Positions 1 to 9,202 of a stretch of 64,000 bases of DNA are shown here, piece by piece; within the stretch, counting starts at the first letter, position 1; every line of letters begins with the position of its first letter. This DNA is from Rhodobium orientis. GTDB lineage: Bacteria > Pseudomonadota > Alphaproteobacteria > Rhizobiales > Rhodobiaceae. The stretch lies in the NCBI RefSeq assembly GCF_003258835.1, contig NZ_NPEV01000010.1, positions 53,495 through 117,494 of the forward strand, written 5' to 3'. The notes beneath the pieces were generated by a model. The model saw only the letters and a program-made list of their open reading frames with translations, did no database searches and had not been told where the DNA came from. A program made the position numbers and the translations under genes.

Positions 1-60
1 CTTCAGCGGCATTCGCGTGCGACGCATGCGATCCTTTTGCGATCCACGGAAGGAACCGGC

Positions 61-2373
61 ATGGCCTGGCTGTCCCTTGTCGCCAATCGGCGCCTGCGCT
101 CGCTTCTGATCGTCGGCGGTGCCACCTTCCTCCTGGCCTCGACCGTGCTGCTCGGCCTCTATCTCGGCCTTGAGACCAACCATCGCCTGCAGGCGATCAA
201 GACAAGCTGGGTGCAGTTTTCCGAGGAAGCCGACCGCAAGGGCGCCTGGATCAGCGAGATCCGCGGCCTCATGGGCTATGGCGGTATCATCCATAACTTC
301 AAGAATTACGTCCTGCGCAAGGATGAGGCCTATCTCGACCGGCTCGAAGACCAGCTCGTCCCGTTCCATTCCGCGATGCGGGCCTATCGGGAGAGCCTGC
401 CGCCCGGCGAGGAACGCGATGCCCTTGCCACGATCGAGGAGACCATCCGCCGCTACGAGGCGAAGATCCCGATCGCCCGCCAGGCCGACCGCGAGAACTG
501 GCCGGTGACGGAAACCGACCGGCTGGTCAAGGTCGACGATACGGCGGCGATCGCGGCGCTGGCCCGGCTGGAGGCGATCTGGACCGCCAAGCGCACCGAC
601 GCCACCCGCGATATCGTCACCGCCGTTGCCGAGGGCGAGCGGCTGATCACTATCGGTTTCATGTTCCTGTCCGCGCTCGGCGTCGTCGCCCTGGTGCTGA
701 TCGGGCTCCTCTTTGCGCTGCTTCGCGAACTGCAGGCAACGGTCTTGCGCCTGACCGAGGAACTGTCGGAGCGGCGGCGCGCGGAACAGGCGGAACGCAA
801 GCTCTCGCGTGCCATCGAGCAGAGCCCGGCGACCATCATCATCACCGACACCGACGGGCGCATCGAATACGTCAACGCCAAGTTCGAGACCCTGACGGAA
901 TACTCCCGCGCCGAGGTCATCGGCGAGACGCCGCGGATGCTGCGCTCCGGCAACACGGCCGACGAGACCTACCGGCGCCTGCGCGTGCAACTGCTGTCCG
1001 GCAAGGAGTGGCGCGGCATCTTCCGCAACCGCAAGAAGTCCGGCGAGCACTACTGGGTCGAGACCACCATCCTGCCGCTGAAGGACGATGACGGCCAGAT
1101 CATCAACTTCATCAGCACCGGCGAGGACATCACCGAAAAGCGCCGCGCCCGCGAGCAGATCGCAAGGGTCCAGAAGATGGAAGCGGTGGGCCTGCTCGCC
1201 GGCGGCATTGCCCACGACTTCAACAACATCCTGACCTCGATCCTCGGCAACCTGCACCTGGCCCGCCTCGATGCGCCTGAAGACGGCAGCCTCGACGAGG
1301 AGCTGGAACACGCCGAACTCGCCGCCAAGCGCGCCCAGAGCCTCGTCAAGCAGCTCCTGACCTTCGCCCGCCGCCAGCCGGCGACGCCGACGCGCCTGCG
1401 CCTCGGCGAGGCGATCGAGGAGGACGTGCGGTTGCTCAGGGCCTCGATCCCCGTCAATGTCGGCTTCGACGTGCGCATTGCCGATCCCGACATCACGGTG
1501 ATGGTCGATCCGAGCCATCTGCACCAGGTGATGATGAACCTGTGCCGCAACGCCGCCGAGGCGATCGGCACGGCCAAGGGAACCATCGCCATTACCGCCG
1601 AGACGTCGGGCCGGCCCGATCCGGACCCCGGCGACCACGAGGCCGATACCGCGGTCCTCGTCGACAGCCTGCCCGCCGATTGCGACCGTTGGGTCCGGCT
1701 CAGCGTCGCCGACGACGGACCCGGCATGCCGGACGACGTCGCCTCCAGGGTGTTCGAGCCGTTCTACAGCACAAAACCCGTCGGCAAGGGCACCGGCCTC
1801 GGCCTGTCCATGGTGGCGACGCTCGCCCGCGAGATGGGAAGCCGGGTGACCCTTCGGACCCGGCCGGGAGAGGGGGCGGTGTTTTCCCTCTACCTGCCGC
1901 AATGCGAGGCCCTGGCCATGGCCGAGAGCCGCAACGCGGCGCTGCCCGGAGGCCGCGAGCGCCTGCTCCTCATCGACGACGAGGTCGACGTCGTCTCCAC
2001 CTATCGCCGCATCCTCATCCGCCTCGGCTACCAGGTCGAGGCCTATACCGAGCCAAGGGTCGCCATGGCCGCCTTCGCCGCCGTGCCTGGCCGCTTCGAT
2101 GCAGTGGTGACCGACATGGTGATGCCGGAAATGTCGGGCGAGGAGGTGGTCGAGGAGGTGCTGCGTCTCAGGCCCGACTGCCCGGTGCTGATCGCTTCCG
2201 CCTATCACCCCGAAACGCCGGGCGAGGCGGCCGGGCGCCACGTGGCGTTCCTGGAAAAGCCGGCGGATCCGGCGGTCTTTGCCCGCACCCTGCGTGCCCT
2301 CCTCGATGAGGCCCAGGGACCTGGCGATGCTTCCGACCCGGCGGCCCCGCGGCTCCGGCGAAACCGCCCGTAA
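61..2373 (+). CDS. Hybrid sensor histidine kinase (PAS, HisKA, HATPase, REC)
   Basis: This 770-residue membrane protein should sense a signal, autophosphorylate and pass phosphate to its own receiver domain. Two membrane segments (about residues 14-35 and 194-219) flank an extracytoplasmic sensor region. A PAS domain follows (about 250-360), then the dimerisation/phosphoacceptor box GGIAHDFNN with His385, an HATPase domain with DDGPGMP and GKGTGLGLS motifs, and a C-terminal receiver (about 635-755) with phosphoacceptor Asp685 in TDMVMPEMSG. ATG 61 is chosen because GGAAGGA lies six bases upstream; an in-frame TTG at 37 has no such site. No response regulator or obvious target gene adjoins it, so the partner is unknown. 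The 224 bases that follow hold only a small GC hairpin (about 2397-2413) before the FNR-like gene. The family call is secure; the signal is not inferable. Confidence 0.93.
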   Translation: MAWLSLVANRRLRSLLIVGGATFLLASTVLLGLYLGLETNHRLQAIKTSWVQFSEEADRKGAWISEIRGLMGYGGIIHNFKNYVLRKDEAYLDRLEDQLVPFHSAMRAYRESLPPGEERDALATIEETIRRYEAKIPIARQADRENWPVTETDRLVKVDDTAAIAALARLEAIWTAKRTDATRDIVTAVAEGERLITIGFMFLSALGVVALVLIGLLFALLRELQATVLRLTEELSERRRAEQAERKLSRAIEQSPATIIITDTDGRIEYVNAKFETLTEYSRAEVIGETPRMLRSGNTADETYRRLRVQLLSGKEWRGIFRNRKKSGEHYWVETTILPLKDDDGQIINFISTGEDITEKRRAREQIARVQKMEAVGLLAGGIAHDFNNILTSILGNLHLARLDAPEDGSLDEELEHAELAAKRAQSLVKQLLTFARRQPATPTRLRLGEAIEEDVRLLRASIPVNVGFDVRIADPDITVMVDPSHLHQVMMNLCRNAAEAIGTAKGTIAITAETSGRPDPDPGDHEADTAVLVDSLPADCDRWVRLSVADDGPGMPDDVASRVFEPFYSTKPVGKGTGLGLSMVATLAREMGSRVTLRTRPGEGAVFSLYLPQCEALAMAESRNAALPGGRERLLLIDDEVDVVSTYRRILIRLGYQVEAYTEPRVAMAAFAAVPGRFDAVVTDMVMPEMSGEEVVEEVLRLRPDCPVLIASAYHPETPGEAAGRHVAFLEKPADPAVFARTLRALLDEAQGPGDASDPAAPRLRRNRP

Positions 2374-2597
2374 CACTTTTTAACAATTCGGCGGCGCGCC
2401 GGAAAAACCGGCGTTACATGCAAGACCTAGCATAACTTCCGTTGCCTCCCCCCGCAGCAGCAGGCGCCTGGCGGCGGATCGTCGTCTCTCCGGAACGCTC
2501 TCAAAATGTTCCGAAAAGCCGCCAGGTGCCGGCAACGGGTCCGGCCGCAACGCGCATCGCTGCGCCAACCAGAACAAAAATCTTTGGAGTTACCGCC

Positions 2598-3410
2598 GTG
2601 CCGCAGGAAGGGCCAGACCGGCTTGCCCGTTCGGTGACGGCCGGCCACGACTGTCCGGCCTGTCCCCTTGAGGGCTGCAGCTTCCGCGCGGTCGTTGCCG
2701 AGGCGGCGGCGCGCCGGACGGTGCGTCCGCAGCACCAGTACGCGATTTCCCGCGGCGAACGCATCATGGAAGACGGCCCGGCCTGCAAGCGCATCTGGGT
2801 CGTCGTCAGGGGACTTGTCGCGCTCGCCACCGTCCTGCCCGACGGGCGGCGCCAGATCACCGACCTCAGCGCGCCCGGCGACGTCATCTGCCCGGTCGGC
2901 GCCCTCACCGGCACGGAAAGCTGGGTCGAGGCGCTCGGGCCATCGGTGGTTTGCCAGGTTGCCCTCGCCGACCTGATGGCGCTGAACGGCCACGCTCACA
3001 GCCTGATGGCCGGGCTGTTCCGCCACACCCACCGCCAGCTCGAACGCCACAACGGAAACATGGTCATGCTCGGCCGCTTCGACGGCATGGAGCGGGTCTG
3101 GCAGTTCCTCGTCGAGATCACGCGGCGGCTCGGCCGGGAGGGCACCGGCGGCCACCGTGTCGACCTGCCGATGAGCCGCGAGGACATCGCCGACTATCTC
3201 GGCCTCAACTCCGAGACCGTCAGCCGGCTCTTCAGCCGCATCCGCAAGACCCGCCTGGTGACCTTCATCTCGCCGACGGAGTTCATCGTCCACGACCTCG
3301 CCGCGCTGGAGCGCCGCCTGCCGACCTCGGCCCAGCCGACCGAGTGGCTGTTCGGGCGCATCCTGTTCGGCTGGCACGCCCCCGACCCGGCAGAGGAAGC
3401 CCCCCGATGA
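2598..3410 (+). CDS. FNR/Crp-family regulator with four candidate [4Fe-4S] cysteines
   Basis: A 270-residue transcription factor of the FNR type. The N-terminus has Cys19, Cys22 and Cys27 (C-x2-C-x4-C), and Cys119 sits in the SVVCQV strand. This matches the layout of E. coli FNR (20, 23, 29, 122), so an oxygen-labile cluster is likely. A cyclic-nucleotide-fold domain and dimer helix precede a C-terminal helix-turn-helix (about 190-220) whose recognition helix contains SETVSRLFSRI, the E-x2-S-R signature that reads TTGA half-sites. GTG 2598 is chosen for the GGAG eight bases upstream; the longer in-frame extension reads like non-coding sequence. The stop overlaps the ATG of the next gene (ATGA), so it is translationally coupled to the cytochrome maturation genes. 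A TTGA-N6-TCAA site lies 6 kb downstream in front of a 12-heme cytochrome. Confidence 0.92.
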   Translation: MPQEGPDRLARSVTAGHDCPACPLEGCSFRAVVAEAAARRTVRPQHQYAISRGERIMEDGPACKRIWVVVRGLVALATVLPDGRRQITDLSAPGDVICPVGALTGTESWVEALGPSVVCQVALADLMALNGHAHSLMAGLFRHTHRQLERHNGNMVMLGRFDGMERVWQFLVEITRRLGREGTGGHRVDLPMSREDIADYLGLNSETVSRLFSRIRKTRLVTFISPTEFIVHDLAALERRLPTSAQPTEWLFGRILFGWHAPDPAEEAPR

Positions 3411-5896
3411 TCGTCGAATTCGGACATTTCGCCCTGTGCCTGGCGTTCGTCGTCGCGCTCGCCCAGGCAGTCGTGCCGCTCATCGGCGTCGCCCGCGGCC
3501 ATGCCGGCGCCATGCAGCTTGCCGACAAGGCGGCCGAGATCCAGTTCCTGGCGATCGCCGCCGCCTTCGCCGCGCTCACATGGGCCTACGTCCAGTCGGA
3601 CTTTTCCGTCGCGACGGTGGCCGCCAACTCGCACTCCACCAAGCCGCTCATCTACAAGATCTCCGGCGTCTGGGCCAACCACGAGGGCTCCATGCTGCTG
3701 TGGGTGCTCATGCTCGCGCTCTTCGGCGCGCTGATCGCCCTGTTCGGCGGCAATATCCCGACCTCCATGCGCGCCAGGGTGCTTTCCGTCCAGGCGATGA
3801 TCGGCGTCGGCTTTCTCGCCTTCATCCTCATCACCTCCAACCCGTTCCTGCGCCTTGCCAACCCGCCGATCGACGGGCGCGGCATGAACCCGCTCTTGCA
3901 GGATCCCGGCATCGCCTTCCACCCGCCCTTCCTCTATCTCGGCTATGTCGGCTTTTCGACGGCCTTTTCCTTCGCCGTCGGCGCGCTCCTTGCCGGCCGC
4001 ATCGACCCGAGCTGGGCGCGCTGGATGCGGCCCTGGATCCTGATCGCCTGGGCCGGCCTGACGCTCGGCATCGCGCTCGGCTCCTGGTGGGCCTATTACG
4101 AGCTCGGCTGGGGCGGCTTCTGGTTCTGGGACCCGGTGGAAAACGCCTCCTTCATGCCCTGGCTCCTGGGCACCGCGCTGCTCCATTCCGCCATCGTCGC
4201 CGAAAAGCGCGACGCCCTGCAGAAATGGACCATCCTGCTCGCCATCCTGACCTTTTCGCTGAGCCTCATCGGCACCTTCCTGGTCCGCTCCGGCGTGCTC
4301 TCCTCCGTGCATGCCTTCGCTGAGGATCCCGAACGCGGCGTCTTTATCCTGGCGCTGCTCGCGCTCGCCATCGGCGGCTCGCTCGGCCTCTTTGCCTACC
4401 GGGCATCGGAGATCCGGGGCGGCGGGCTCTTTCAGCCAATTTCGCGCGAGGGCGGCCTCCTCCTCAACAACCTGTTGCTGGCGGCGGCCTGTGGCGCCGT
4501 CTTCATCGGCACGCTCTATCCGCTGTTCCTGGAGATGGCGACCGGCGCCAAGATCTCCGTCGGCGCACCCTTCTTCAACCTGACCTTCGTGCCGATGTTC
4601 GTTCCTGTCGCCTTCGTCGCCGGCATCGGCCCGTTCCTGACCTGGAAGCGCGCCGACCTTCGCCCGCTCGCCCAGCGCCTCGGTGCACTCCTCTGCCTCG
4701 TCGTCATCGGCGCCATCGTCGTCGCCCTCCTCGACGGGTTCAGAAAACCCTTTGGCGTTGCCGCGCTCGCCGTCGGCGTCTGGCTACTGCTGGCGACCCT
4801 TTTCGACCTGTTCTCCCGCGCCGGCTTCATGAAGGTCGGTGTCCTCACCGGCCTCAGGCGGCTGATCGGCCTGCCGCGCACCGCCTGGGGCCTTTTCTTC
4901 GGCCATGCCGGCCTGGCGATCGCCATATGCGGCATCGCCCTGGTCTCGACCTGGTCCGAGGAAGCGATCCAGGTCCAGCGACCGAACGAGACGGTCAGCG
5001 TCGGCGGCTACGATTTCACGCTGCTCGGCGTCAAGAACGCAAGCGGCCCGAACTACCGCTCCGAGATCGCCACCATCGAGGTCGCGCGCCATGGCGAGAT
5101 CGGCGGCGTGCTGAGGCCGGAACGCCGCTGGTACCCGGTCGAGGCCAAGTCGACGACGGAAGCGGCCATCGACACGCGCTGGCACGGCGACCTTTACGCC
5201 GTCATCGGCGAGCCCGACGGCAAGGGCGGCTTCGTCACCCGCTACTACTACAACGCCGGCGTCGCCTGGATGTGGTTCGGCGCCGTCCTCATGGCCTTCG
5301 GTGGTCTCATCTCCCTGACAGACCGGCGCCTCAGGGTCGGTGCGCCCTCCCGGCCTGGCACGGGCCAGGGAGCGCGCCCGAAACTGGGGCGCCGCAAGGC
5401 CCGCGCGGCTGCCGCCGCCACCGCCCTTGCCGCCCTGGCCATCGGCCTTGCCGTCCTTGCCGCGCCGCCCGCAAACGCCGCCGGGCTCCAGGCCGACGAG
5501 TTCCTCGCCGACCCGAAGCTGGAAGAAAAGGCCCGCGAGATCGGAACGGAGCTGCGCTGCCTCGTCTGCCAGAACCAGTCGATCTTCGATTCCAACGCCA
5601 CCCTGGCGCACGATCTGCGCATGCTGGTGCGCGAACGGGTGAAGGCCGGCGACGACGCGGACAGCGTCAAGCAGTATGTGGTCGCCCGCTATGGCGACTA
5701 CGTGCTGCTGCGGCCGCCGGTGAAGCCGCTGACCTATGTGCTTTGGCTCGCCCCGGTGCTGTTCCTCGTGCTTGCCCTGTTCCTCGGCCACCGCGTGCTC
5801 AGCGCCCAGAAGCGGCGCGCCGGCGCATCCGGGTCGGGGCTTTCTGACGTCGAACGCGCGCGGGCCCAAAAAATCCTGAAGGGAGATGCCGCATGA
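3407..5896 (+). CDS. ccmF: CcmF-CcmH fusion, cytochrome c heme lyase
   Basis: One uninterrupted 829-residue frame carries both heme-lyase subunits. Residues 1 to about 650 are CcmF (CycK): multiple membrane segments, the heme-binding motif WGGFWFWDPVEN near 233-250 and the conserved periplasmic histidines. Residues from about 660 are CcmH (CycL): a hydrophobic stretch resembling a signal peptide, then the thiol-redox motif RCLVCQNQS with Cys718 and Cys721, and a C-terminal anchor near 775-795. CcmF ligates heme to apocytochrome and CcmH prepares the CxxCH thiols. The two are usually separate genes; no in-frame ATG, GTG or TTG precedes the CcmH part, although a CTG before GRRKARA could in principle initiate. 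ATG 3407 overlaps the regulator stop. A sequencing error that removed a stop cannot be excluded. ccmE is not adjacent. Confidence 0.88.
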   Translation: MIVEFGHFALCLAFVVALAQAVVPLIGVARGHAGAMQLADKAAEIQFLAIAAAFAALTWAYVQSDFSVATVAANSHSTKPLIYKISGVWANHEGSMLLWVLMLALFGALIALFGGNIPTSMRARVLSVQAMIGVGFLAFILITSNPFLRLANPPIDGRGMNPLLQDPGIAFHPPFLYLGYVGFSTAFSFAVGALLAGRIDPSWARWMRPWILIAWAGLTLGIALGSWWAYYELGWGGFWFWDPVENASFMPWLLGTALLHSAIVAEKRDALQKWTILLAILTFSLSLIGTFLVRSGVLSSVHAFAEDPERGVFILALLALAIGGSLGLFAYRASEIRGGGLFQPISREGGLLLNNLLLAAACGAVFIGTLYPLFLEMATGAKISVGAPFFNLTFVPMFVPVAFVAGIGPFLTWKRADLRPLAQRLGALLCLVVIGAIVVALLDGFRKPFGVAALAVGVWLLLATLFDLFSRAGFMKVGVLTGLRRLIGLPRTAWGLFFGHAGLAIAICGIALVSTWSEEAIQVQRPNETVSVGGYDFTLLGVKNASGPNYRSEIATIEVARHGEIGGVLRPERRWYPVEAKSTTEAAIDTRWHGDLYAVIGEPDGKGGFVTRYYYNAGVAWMWFGAVLMAFGGLISLTDRRLRVGAPSRPGTGQGARPKLGRRKARAAAAATALAALAIGLAVLAAPPANAAGLQADEFLADPKLEEKAREIGTELRCLVCQNQSIFDSNATLAHDLRMLVRERVKAGDDADSVKQYVVARYGDYVLLRPPVKPLTYVLWLAPVLFLVLALFLGHRVLSAQKRRAGASGSGLSDVERARAQKILKGDAA

Positions 5897-7332
5897 CGCT
5901 CTGGATCGCCATCGGCCTTTGCCTCGCCCTTGCCGTCCTCTGGCTCTGCCGGCCGTTCCTGCGCCGCTCCGCCGGCGTTGTCGGCGAGGCGGACTTTTCC
6001 ATCTCCGTCTATCGCGACCAGCTCGACGAGGTCGACCGGGACGAGGCGGAGGGCCGCATCGCCCCCGCCGAGGCCGAGGCCGCCCGCGCCGAGATCGAGG
6101 CGCGCACGCTCAAAGCTGCCAAACGGCTCGACCCCGTCGCCCATGTGGCGCGGCGGGCGCCGGTGGCCGGAACCCTCGTCATGCTCCTCGTCGCCGGCGG
6201 CTCCCTCGGGCTTTATCTCCTCCTCGGCGTGCCGCAACTGGCGGACCAGCCGCTTGCCGAGCGCAAGGCCGAGGTGCTGCAGCGCCGCGCGGCCGGCGGC
6301 GACATGAAGGCCCAGGTCGCGCTCCTCATCGAGCGGACCAAGGCCGACCCCAAGGATTTCGAGACCTGGTGGACCCTCGGCCGCGCCTACCTCGCCCTCG
6401 ACAACCCGACGGAGGCGACCGGCGCCTTGAAGCACGCCGTGGAGCTTTCCGACGACGATCCGGGGGTGCTGACCGCCTATGCGGAGGCCGTGACGCTCGC
6501 CAACGGCAACAAGGTCAGTTCAATCGCCGAGATCAGCTTCCACAAGGTCCGCGAAAAGCGCCCGAAGGACCCCCGCGCCCGCTACTACCTTGCCCTCGCC
6601 AAGGCACAGCGGCAGGATTTCGACGGCGCGCTACGCGACTGGATGGCGCTGAAGGCGGAGTCTGCGCCCGGCGCGCCCTGGCTGCCGCTGGTCCGCCGCG
6701 ATATCGCCAACATGGCGCGGTTTTTAAAGCGCGACCTCAAAACCCTGATGCCCGACGCCACCGAGGCCGAACTTGCCCGCGCCGGCTCCCTGTCCAAGCC
6801 CGACGAGGGCGGCGAGGACGCCTCCACGCGCATCAAAGAGCTTGAGAAAAAACTCGCGGCCGAGCCGAAGGACTTCCGCGGCTGGATCGAGCTGGCGACG
6901 CTGCGCGCGGAAACCGGCGCCAACGACAAGGCGCTCGACGCCCTCAACGCCGCCCGAACCCGCTACGCCGCCGCGCCCTTCATCCTCAGCCAGCTCGACG
7001 CCACCGCCCGCAGCCTCGGCCTCGACCACCTGGAAAGCGCCGAACCGGCCGTCAAAGGCCCGACCGCCACCGACATCGCCGCGGCATCCGAAATGACCGA
7101 CGAGACCCGCGCGGCCATGATCGACGGCATGGTCGAGGGCCTGGAAGCCAAACTCGGCGAAACCCCCGACAACCCCGACGGCTGGATCATGCTCATCCGC
7201 TCCTACTCGGTCCTGAAGGAGCCTGGACGGGCCGCCACGGCGCTTGAAAAGGCGCGGGGGCATTTCGAGGGGAACAAGACGGTGCTGGCGGCGCTGGAGG
7301 AGACGGCGCGGGAGTTGGGGATCGGGGAGTAG
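5893..7332 (+). CDS. ccmI: c-type cytochrome biogenesis protein CcmI (TPR)
   Basis: A 479-residue protein with an N-terminal membrane segment (about 3-22), a cytoplasmic coiled stretch rich in Glu/Arg, a second membrane segment near 95-118, and a long periplasmic region of tetratricopeptide repeats (for example near WWTLGRAYLAL and at the C-terminus near WIMLIRSYSVL). CcmI/CycH chaperones apocytochrome C-termini and hands them to the CcmF/H lyase. It begins inside the stop of ccmFH (ATGA overlap), so the three genes from 2598 form one operon. The order regulator-ccmF-ccmH-ccmI, without ccmE ahead, differs from the usual alphaproteobacterial ccmI-E-F-H and recalls the dedicated nrfEFG lyase genes. 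About 110 bases of less GC-rich sequence follow. Confidence 0.9.
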   Translation: MTLWIAIGLCLALAVLWLCRPFLRRSAGVVGEADFSISVYRDQLDEVDRDEAEGRIAPAEAEAARAEIEARTLKAAKRLDPVAHVARRAPVAGTLVMLLVAGGSLGLYLLLGVPQLADQPLAERKAEVLQRRAAGGDMKAQVALLIERTKADPKDFETWWTLGRAYLALDNPTEATGALKHAVELSDDDPGVLTAYAEAVTLANGNKVSSIAEISFHKVREKRPKDPRARYYLALAKAQRQDFDGALRDWMALKAESAPGAPWLPLVRRDIANMARFLKRDLKTLMPDATEAELARAGSLSKPDEGGEDASTRIKELEKKLAAEPKDFRGWIELATLRAETGANDKALDALNAARTRYAAAPFILSQLDATARSLGLDHLESAEPAVKGPTATDIAAASEMTDETRAAMIDGMVEGLEAKLGETPDNPDGWIMLIRSYSVLKEPGRAATALEKARGHFEGNKTVLAALEETARELGIGE

Positions 7333-7442
7333 GGAGGGGTGTCACGCCCGGTGCTTTTCAACCGAGTCATACTGAAGGCAAATGGATCGATAGCTCGAAC
7401 TTATCCTCGTTCCGTTAAGTCGCGGTAGAATAACACCCGACG

Positions 7443-8513
7443 ATGACAACGTATGGTCCTCATCATTGGGAGGATCATCTGAAATTCGGAAAGGGTTCCA
7501 TGGATAGGGGCGCCATCGCTTATCGTAAAGCTTTCGAAGCATATATGCGCAAAGGAACGCCCTTCGCGTTGACTCTCAAAGAGACACACCCCACGACCCA
7601 TTACGTCTGGCGTACACGCGGGGATCGAAAAGTCAGACCAAGTCATGCGAAAAATAACGGCAAAATATTTGCCTGGGACGATCCTCCCTCGACCGGCCAT
7701 CCTGGGGAAGAATATGGGTGTCGCTGTTGGGCTGAACCGTACGACCAAGATGTCGCCGAATATTTCAACATTGCATTGACGAACGTGTTCGATATTGGGC
7801 CGCCATGGGGCAGTTGGGATTTTATCAAGCACTATTTTCAAGGCCAGGGAGCGAGCGTAACCGTTCGGCAGACGGGGCATTTGGTCAAAGTTGTTGCCGA
7901 GCACAAACGAATTGTGATCGATGATCCAACGAGGTTGTCTGGGCAAATCGCCGATGCCGCTCGGAAAAACATTGGGGAGAGTTTTAAAGCAGAATTTGGA
8001 AGATCTTACGCAATGCAAAGCATCGTATTCTCCCTTGGAGATACGAATATCTCAGGCGATTATAGTTGCATATGTGACGAAATAAATGGAATGCTTGAAA
8101 TCAGCGGAAGTATTAACTTTAGAATTCGTGACGAATTTCGAGACCCTCTTGACATCGGAACGGTTTTGCCAGAGCGAATTGCAAAGATTGACGAGAAAAT
8201 TTCCGAAATGGTCAAGGATATAGCAGACGCGACCTACGATGCGGCTGTATATGCTATCGAGATTGCCAACGATGTTGCTTCAAACGTCGAGAAAGAGATT
8301 GGCAAGCTTGATCGCTTCCTTCGCGATTATATTTCTGACAAGGTGAAACGCGAAATCTTACGCCGCCGAAAGAACGCTATTGACGTTCTGGAAGTTAAGG
8401 ATCTGCGCGAAATTCCGGGTGGCACGCCATATTCAATCGTCGACGATTGGAGTGCTACCGTTTCGGCAAGGGTCAGTCATGACAAAGGCAAGAGCCGCTT
8501 CACGGCGTCATAG
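7443..8513 (+). CDS. MuF-motif protein, putative effector
   Basis: A 356-residue protein from markedly AT-richer DNA than its neighbours. Residues about 57-98 contain the phage Mu F-like head-protein signature: VRPSHAKNNGKIFAW, then GHPGEEYGCRCWAEPY. The rest does not resemble the remainder of a minor head protein, and no other phage structural gene is present. The C-terminal half has a beta-rich stretch (ISGDYSCICDEING, IRDEFRDPLDIG), a helical segment, and ends with GGTPYSIVDDW. MuF domains are known to be fused to toxin domains in polymorphic toxin systems, so a secreted or phage-derived effector is possible; this is inference. No signal peptide is seen. The stop overlaps the next gene by 35 bases, as toxin-immunity pairs often do. 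The ribosome site before ATG 7443 is weak. The catalytic activity is not recognised. Confidence 0.6.
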   Translation: MTTYGPHHWEDHLKFGKGSMDRGAIAYRKAFEAYMRKGTPFALTLKETHPTTHYVWRTRGDRKVRPSHAKNNGKIFAWDDPPSTGHPGEEYGCRCWAEPYDQDVAEYFNIALTNVFDIGPPWGSWDFIKHYFQGQGASVTVRQTGHLVKVVAEHKRIVIDDPTRLSGQIADAARKNIGESFKAEFGRSYAMQSIVFSLGDTNISGDYSCICDEINGMLEISGSINFRIRDEFRDPLDIGTVLPERIAKIDEKISEMVKDIADATYDAAVYAIEIANDVASNVEKEIGKLDRFLRDYISDKVKREILRRRKNAIDVLEVKDLREIPGGTPYSIVDDWSATVSARVSHDKGKSRFTAS

Positions 8514-9006
8514 GTCCCTGCCGCTTCGCATCCTGAGGCTTTTGATCAAAACGGCCTTGGTCCTCGTTATCCTCGCCGGCCTCTACATCCTTGTCGTTCT
8601 CGTCGCCAGGCGCCACGCCTGCACGGAGCTCCCGGGTGGTGCTCGCATCGGCTTTGCCTCGGTGCTGGATTTTTCCGACGGCGAGGAATGGCCGCCGGCG
8701 ATGAGGCTGCAGGACGGCTCCGGGCGGGTTCTGTATGTCGGCAACGGCGACGTCCGGTTCCACCGGGTTCCATCCAATCCGGGCAAGGTCGTACTCACAT
8801 TCGGCGAGAACGGCGAACAGCGCCTGGCCATGGAGGGTGAGGAACTGATGACGGCCCTCTATCCCGAGCGTTGGGCCGCGGTCAAAAAGGAACGTCCAGA
8901 ACGGACGTCGATCATGTTGACGGACCTTTTCACGATCCACCATCAACTGATCTACAACGGCACTTTCGGCAAGAAATGGTGCAGGACGCCTTGGTTCCCG
9001 CAATAG
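8479..9006 (+). CDS. Membrane-anchored hypothetical protein, candidate immunity partner
   Basis: A 175-residue protein with a basic N-terminus, one strong membrane segment (about 16-38) and a C-terminal domain predicted to face the periplasm. I do not recognise the family. ATG 8479 is preceded by an AAGGG and lies inside the upstream gene, giving a 35-base overlap and probable translational coupling. Its codon use is more GC-rich than the MuF-motif gene but it is still atypical in content. Two cysteines (in RRHACTELP and KKWCRTPWF) could pair outside the cytoplasm. The pairing with the MuF-motif gene and the topology would fit an immunity protein against an envelope-acting toxin; this is inference only. 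Confidence 0.55.
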   Translation: MTKARAASRRHRSLPLRILRLLIKTALVLVILAGLYILVVLVARRHACTELPGGARIGFASVLDFSDGEEWPPAMRLQDGSGRVLYVGNGDVRFHRVPSNPGKVVLTFGENGEQRLAMEGEELMTALYPERWAAVKKERPERTSIMLTDLFTIHHQLIYNGTFGKKWCRTPWFPQ

Positions 9007-9024
9007 GGATCGGCCCGACCAGCC

Positions 9025-9128
9025 GTCATTGCGAACGAGCGGAGCGAGTGCGGCAATCCAGGGGCCGCGCGCTCCGAGCGAGTGGCTCTGGATCGCCGCG
9101 TCGGCCTGGCGGCCTCCTCGCGATGACG
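9025..9128. repeat. Dispersed palindromic intergenic repeat
   Basis: The two ends form a long imperfect inverted repeat: GTCATTGCGA near 9025 pairs with TCGCGATGAC near 9118, and CGGCAATCCAG (about 9051-9061) pairs with CTGGATCGCCG (about 9088-9098). The same words recur near 34581 and 34681 in this window. This is the kind of short palindromic element scattered through alphaproteobacterial intergenic DNA. Transcribed, it would fold into a long hairpin and could end the transcript of the upstream gene pair. Confidence 0.7.
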
Positions 9129-9202
9129 CCGGGTCAGGTCTGAACCGTCAGAATGCATCGTGCCGCCGCGTCCGCAAGCCAACAGTCCCTCCCATTCACA
9201 TA

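Noticed and set aside
5390..5405. Separate ccmH starting at CTG
   Set aside because: CTG starts are rare, the spacing to AGGGAG is long, and an open fused frame is the simpler reading; recorded as an alternative.
7443..8513. Colicin M-type lipid II-degrading toxin
   Set aside because: The C-terminal Asp-rich segment looks superficially similar, but the essential Asp-x-Tyr-Asp...His-Arg pattern could not be found.
7443..9006. Prophage remnant
   Set aside because: Only one Mu F-like motif is present; no integrase, portal, tail or attachment site was seen, so a prophage is not supported.
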